This document shows, piece by piece, positions 62,379 through 64,000 of a DNA stretch of 64,000 nucleotides (position 1 is the stretch's first letter; each line of letters opens with the position of its first letter). The position numbers were made by a program, and so were the translations under genes. Source of the DNA: Thiocystis violascens DSM 198 (GTDB taxonomy: Bacteria; Pseudomonadota; Gammaproteobacteria; Chromatiales; Chromatiaceae). The notes under the pieces were generated by a model. It worked only from the letters and a program-made list of their open reading frames with translations. It was not told where the DNA came from and ran no database searches. The stretch spans positions 434,001 through 498,000 of the forward strand of contig NC_018012.1 of NCBI RefSeq assembly GCF_000227745.2, read 5' to 3'.

Positions 62379-63200
62379 ATGGGTGTTTCAAATAGGCGCG
62401 TTCTCCTTGCCCTTTGCCTGATTGTTTGGTTGCCGTCGATGCTTGGCGGTTGCAGTAGCACGACTCCGGCGCCAGTGTATGGTTGGAATTGGCGGGGGCC
62501 GGTTCCCGAGGGATTTTACCTCGTGCGCACGGGCGACAGCCTGAGTCTTGTCGCGCAGCGGCTCGGCATCAGCGCGCGCAAACTGGCGAAATGGAATGGA
62601 CTGAAGCCGCCCTACGTCATCTATGCGGATACCTTGCTGCGCGCGGCACCGCCGGATCCAGCCAGTCCCAGGCGGATCGCCGGGGCGGCGGTCGCGCCCG
62701 AGAAAAAATCCGATGCCGCGGTGCGCCCCAGCCGCGGCCATGTCCAGACGCCCAGAGTCTCCGCCAGCAAAAAAAGCAGAGAGCTAAAAGATAAAAACAA
62801 ACCTGGCAGCCAACGTGAATCCTCCGAAATTGCCTGGGCATGGCCCTTGAGCGGTCCATTGATTCAGGGGTTCCATGCCGGCGATCGCACGCGCCAGGGG
62901 ATCCGCATTGGCGGGCGTGCCGGCGAGGCGGTCAGAGCCAGCGCGGATGGCCTGGTGGTGTATAGCGGTGGTGGACTCAAGGCGTATGGCAACCTTATCA
63001 TCATCAAACATAACGACAACTATTTGAGTGCATACGGCTTCAACCGCTCGCTGTTCGTTAAGGAGGGGGATCGCGTCACGGGCGGTCAGGCCGTGGCGGA
63101 GGTTGGTCAAGGAGCCGAAGGAACCCATCTGCTGCACTTTGAGGTCCGCCGTCACGGGACGGCCGTTGACCCGATCGCTTACCTGCCCGCGCGAAACTAA
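62379..63200 (+). CDS. nlpD: NlpD-like lipoprotein (LysM plus degenerate M23 domain)
   Basis: The 273-residue lipoprotein has a signal with lipobox LGGC near residue 25, a LysM domain (YLVRTGDSLSLVAQRLGISARKLAKWNGL), a basic low-complexity linker and a C-terminal LytM/M23 fold. The peptidase metal ligands are gone: the usual H-x-x-x-D is QGIRIGG and the HxH is LLH, so it cannot cut peptidoglycan. That is the state of NlpD, which activates the amidase AmiC in cell separation. The rpoS promoter commonly lies inside nlpD. An in-frame TTG precedes the ATG. Confidence 0.9.
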   Translation: MGVSNRRVLLALCLIVWLPSMLGGCSSTTPAPVYGWNWRGPVPEGFYLVRTGDSLSLVAQRLGISARKLAKWNGLKPPYVIYADTLLRAAPPDPASPRRIAGAAVAPEKKSDAAVRPSRGHVQTPRVSASKKSRELKDKNKPGSQRESSEIAWAWPLSGPLIQGFHAGDRTRQGIRIGGRAGEAVRASADGLVVYSGGGLKAYGNLIIIKHNDNYLSAYGFNRSLFVKEGDRVTGGQAVAEVGQGAEGTHLLHFEVRRHGTAVDPIAYLPARN

Positions 63201-63231
63201 CCCCGCCCGACTGGGCGGAGGGAGATGTGGA

Positions 63232-64000
63232 TGCCAATCGCCGAAGACCTGGAGGCAAACGAGAATTCGTCGGATCTCGACAGCGAATCGCTGCTCTTGC
63301 TCAATGAGGATTCCGAACTGATCGAGGCGGAGGAGGCTGTCGAGGTTGAGGTCGACGCGGTCGAATCCCCGGATCGCATTGAGCCCCGCGGCGAGCGCTT
63401 CAGCTCGGGAGATGGCGATTTCGATGCCACCCGGTACTACCTCAACGAAATCGGCGCCTCCAAGCTTCTGACCGCCGAGGAAGAGGTTTACTTTTCGCGC
63501 CTGGCCCAGGGGGGCGACAACGCCGCCCGTCAGCGCATGATTGTCAGCAATCTCCGGCTCGTGGTGAAGATCGCCCGTCGTTATCTGAACCGCGGTCTGC
63601 CGTTGCTCGATCTGATCGAGGAAGGCAATCTGGGCCTGATCCGGGCGGTCGAGAAATTCGACCCCGAACGCGGATTTCGCTTTTCCACCTATGCGACCTG
63701 GTGGATCCGCCAGACCATCGAGCGGGCGATCATGAACCAGACCCGCACGGTGCGTCTCCCGATTCATGTCGTCAAGGAGATCAACCTCTATCTCAAGGCG
63801 GCGCGCAATCTTGGGCAGCGGCTCGACCACGAGCCCACCACCGAGGAGATCGCCAGCCTGCTCGACAAGCCTATCAGCGAAGTGAAACGCATGCTGGGGC
63901 TCAACGAACGCATCTCCTCGGTCGATACGCCGTTCAGCAAGGATGCCGACAAGCCATTGGTGGATATGCTGGAAGACGAAGCGGCCAGCGATCCGGCCGA
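63232..64000 (+). CDS. rpoS: Stationary-phase sigma factor RpoS (cut by window edge)
   Basis: 256 codons are visible. An acidic N-terminal region (~60 residues) is followed by sigma region 1.2 ([21 protein letters not shown]), region 2 ([55 protein letters not shown]) and the start of region 3 ([19 protein letters not shown]). The ATG at 63232 is eight bases after GGAGGG; an ATG six bases upstream is too close to that site. RpoS directs the general stress and stationary-phase response. The C-terminal promoter -35-binding region lies beyond the window. Confidence 0.94.

Overview
The window is GC-rich chromosomal DNA of a gammaproteobacterium. The evidence is the gene order surE-pcm-nlpD-rpoS, a UUG-started rpsT next to murJ, apaH/apaG, slyX, and a type I-E CRISPR-Cas locus. 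A purple-sulfur (Chromatiales) relative fits the composition and the abundance of insertion sequences, but no photosynthesis or sulfur-oxidation gene is present to confirm it.

Layout, left to right. (1) 1-1.7 kb: a DUF2868/DUF3482 GTPase pair. (2) 1.7-9.05 kb: an accessory island. It contains an intact IS5-like element, a nested palindrome, a broken integron integrase, an ISAs1 element, and a run of + strand cassettes separated by attC-like sites: RelE/ParE toxin-antitoxin, acetyltransferase, higBA, a HabA-like membrane protein and Uma2 proteins. A decayed group II intron sits among the cassettes in reverse orientation. The island is bounded by two copies of the 3' end of a glycogen-debranching gene. 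(3) 9-23.8 kb: mostly housekeeping genes, including debranching enzyme, Fic protein, hydrolase, an rtcB2-prfH RNA-repair/ribosome-rescue pair, a PAS-chemoreceptor, two dynamin-like or DUF697-type GTPases, PbpG, a hemolysin III homologue, SlyX, and a divergent hemP locus with a Fur-box-like site. (4) 23.8-35.1 kb: an IS4 element, fur, and then a gene graveyard. The graveyard holds a frameshifted P1B ATPase, flavodoxin and cytochrome c remnants, a 5'-damaged SbmA-like transporter read into a HemS-like gene with a premature stop, and an IS21 remnant next to an IS1182 element that itself carries a second IS5-like copy. (5) 35.3-48.9 kb: a complete type I-E CRISPR-Cas system (cas3, cse1, cse2, cas7, cas5e, cas6e, cas1, cas2 and a 45-repeat array). 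The effector and adaptation halves are separated by an IS630 element and a VapBC-like toxin-antitoxin pair. (6) 48.9-64 kb: apaH, apaG, a sugar-nucleotide oxidoreductase, PilZ, murJ, an IS4 composite flanked by a single 10-bp target duplication, rpsT, an osmoprotectant-type ABC transporter with fused binding protein and permease, a pair of 88-bp MITE-like repeats around an IS982 element, lgt, an Smr protein, and surE-pcm-nlpD-rpoS.

Functional themes are defence and damage response (type I-E CRISPR, rtcB2-prfH, three toxin-antitoxin pairs, Fic) and heme/iron handling (hemP, fur, the SbmA/HemS remnant). The genome has been heavily rearranged by insertion sequences, and several fossil recombination events can be read directly from target-site duplications. 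I see no clearly unprecedented system. The most informative loci are rtcB2-prfH, the fossil integron with its flanking gene-end duplication, and the toxin-antitoxin/IS interruption of the cas operon.
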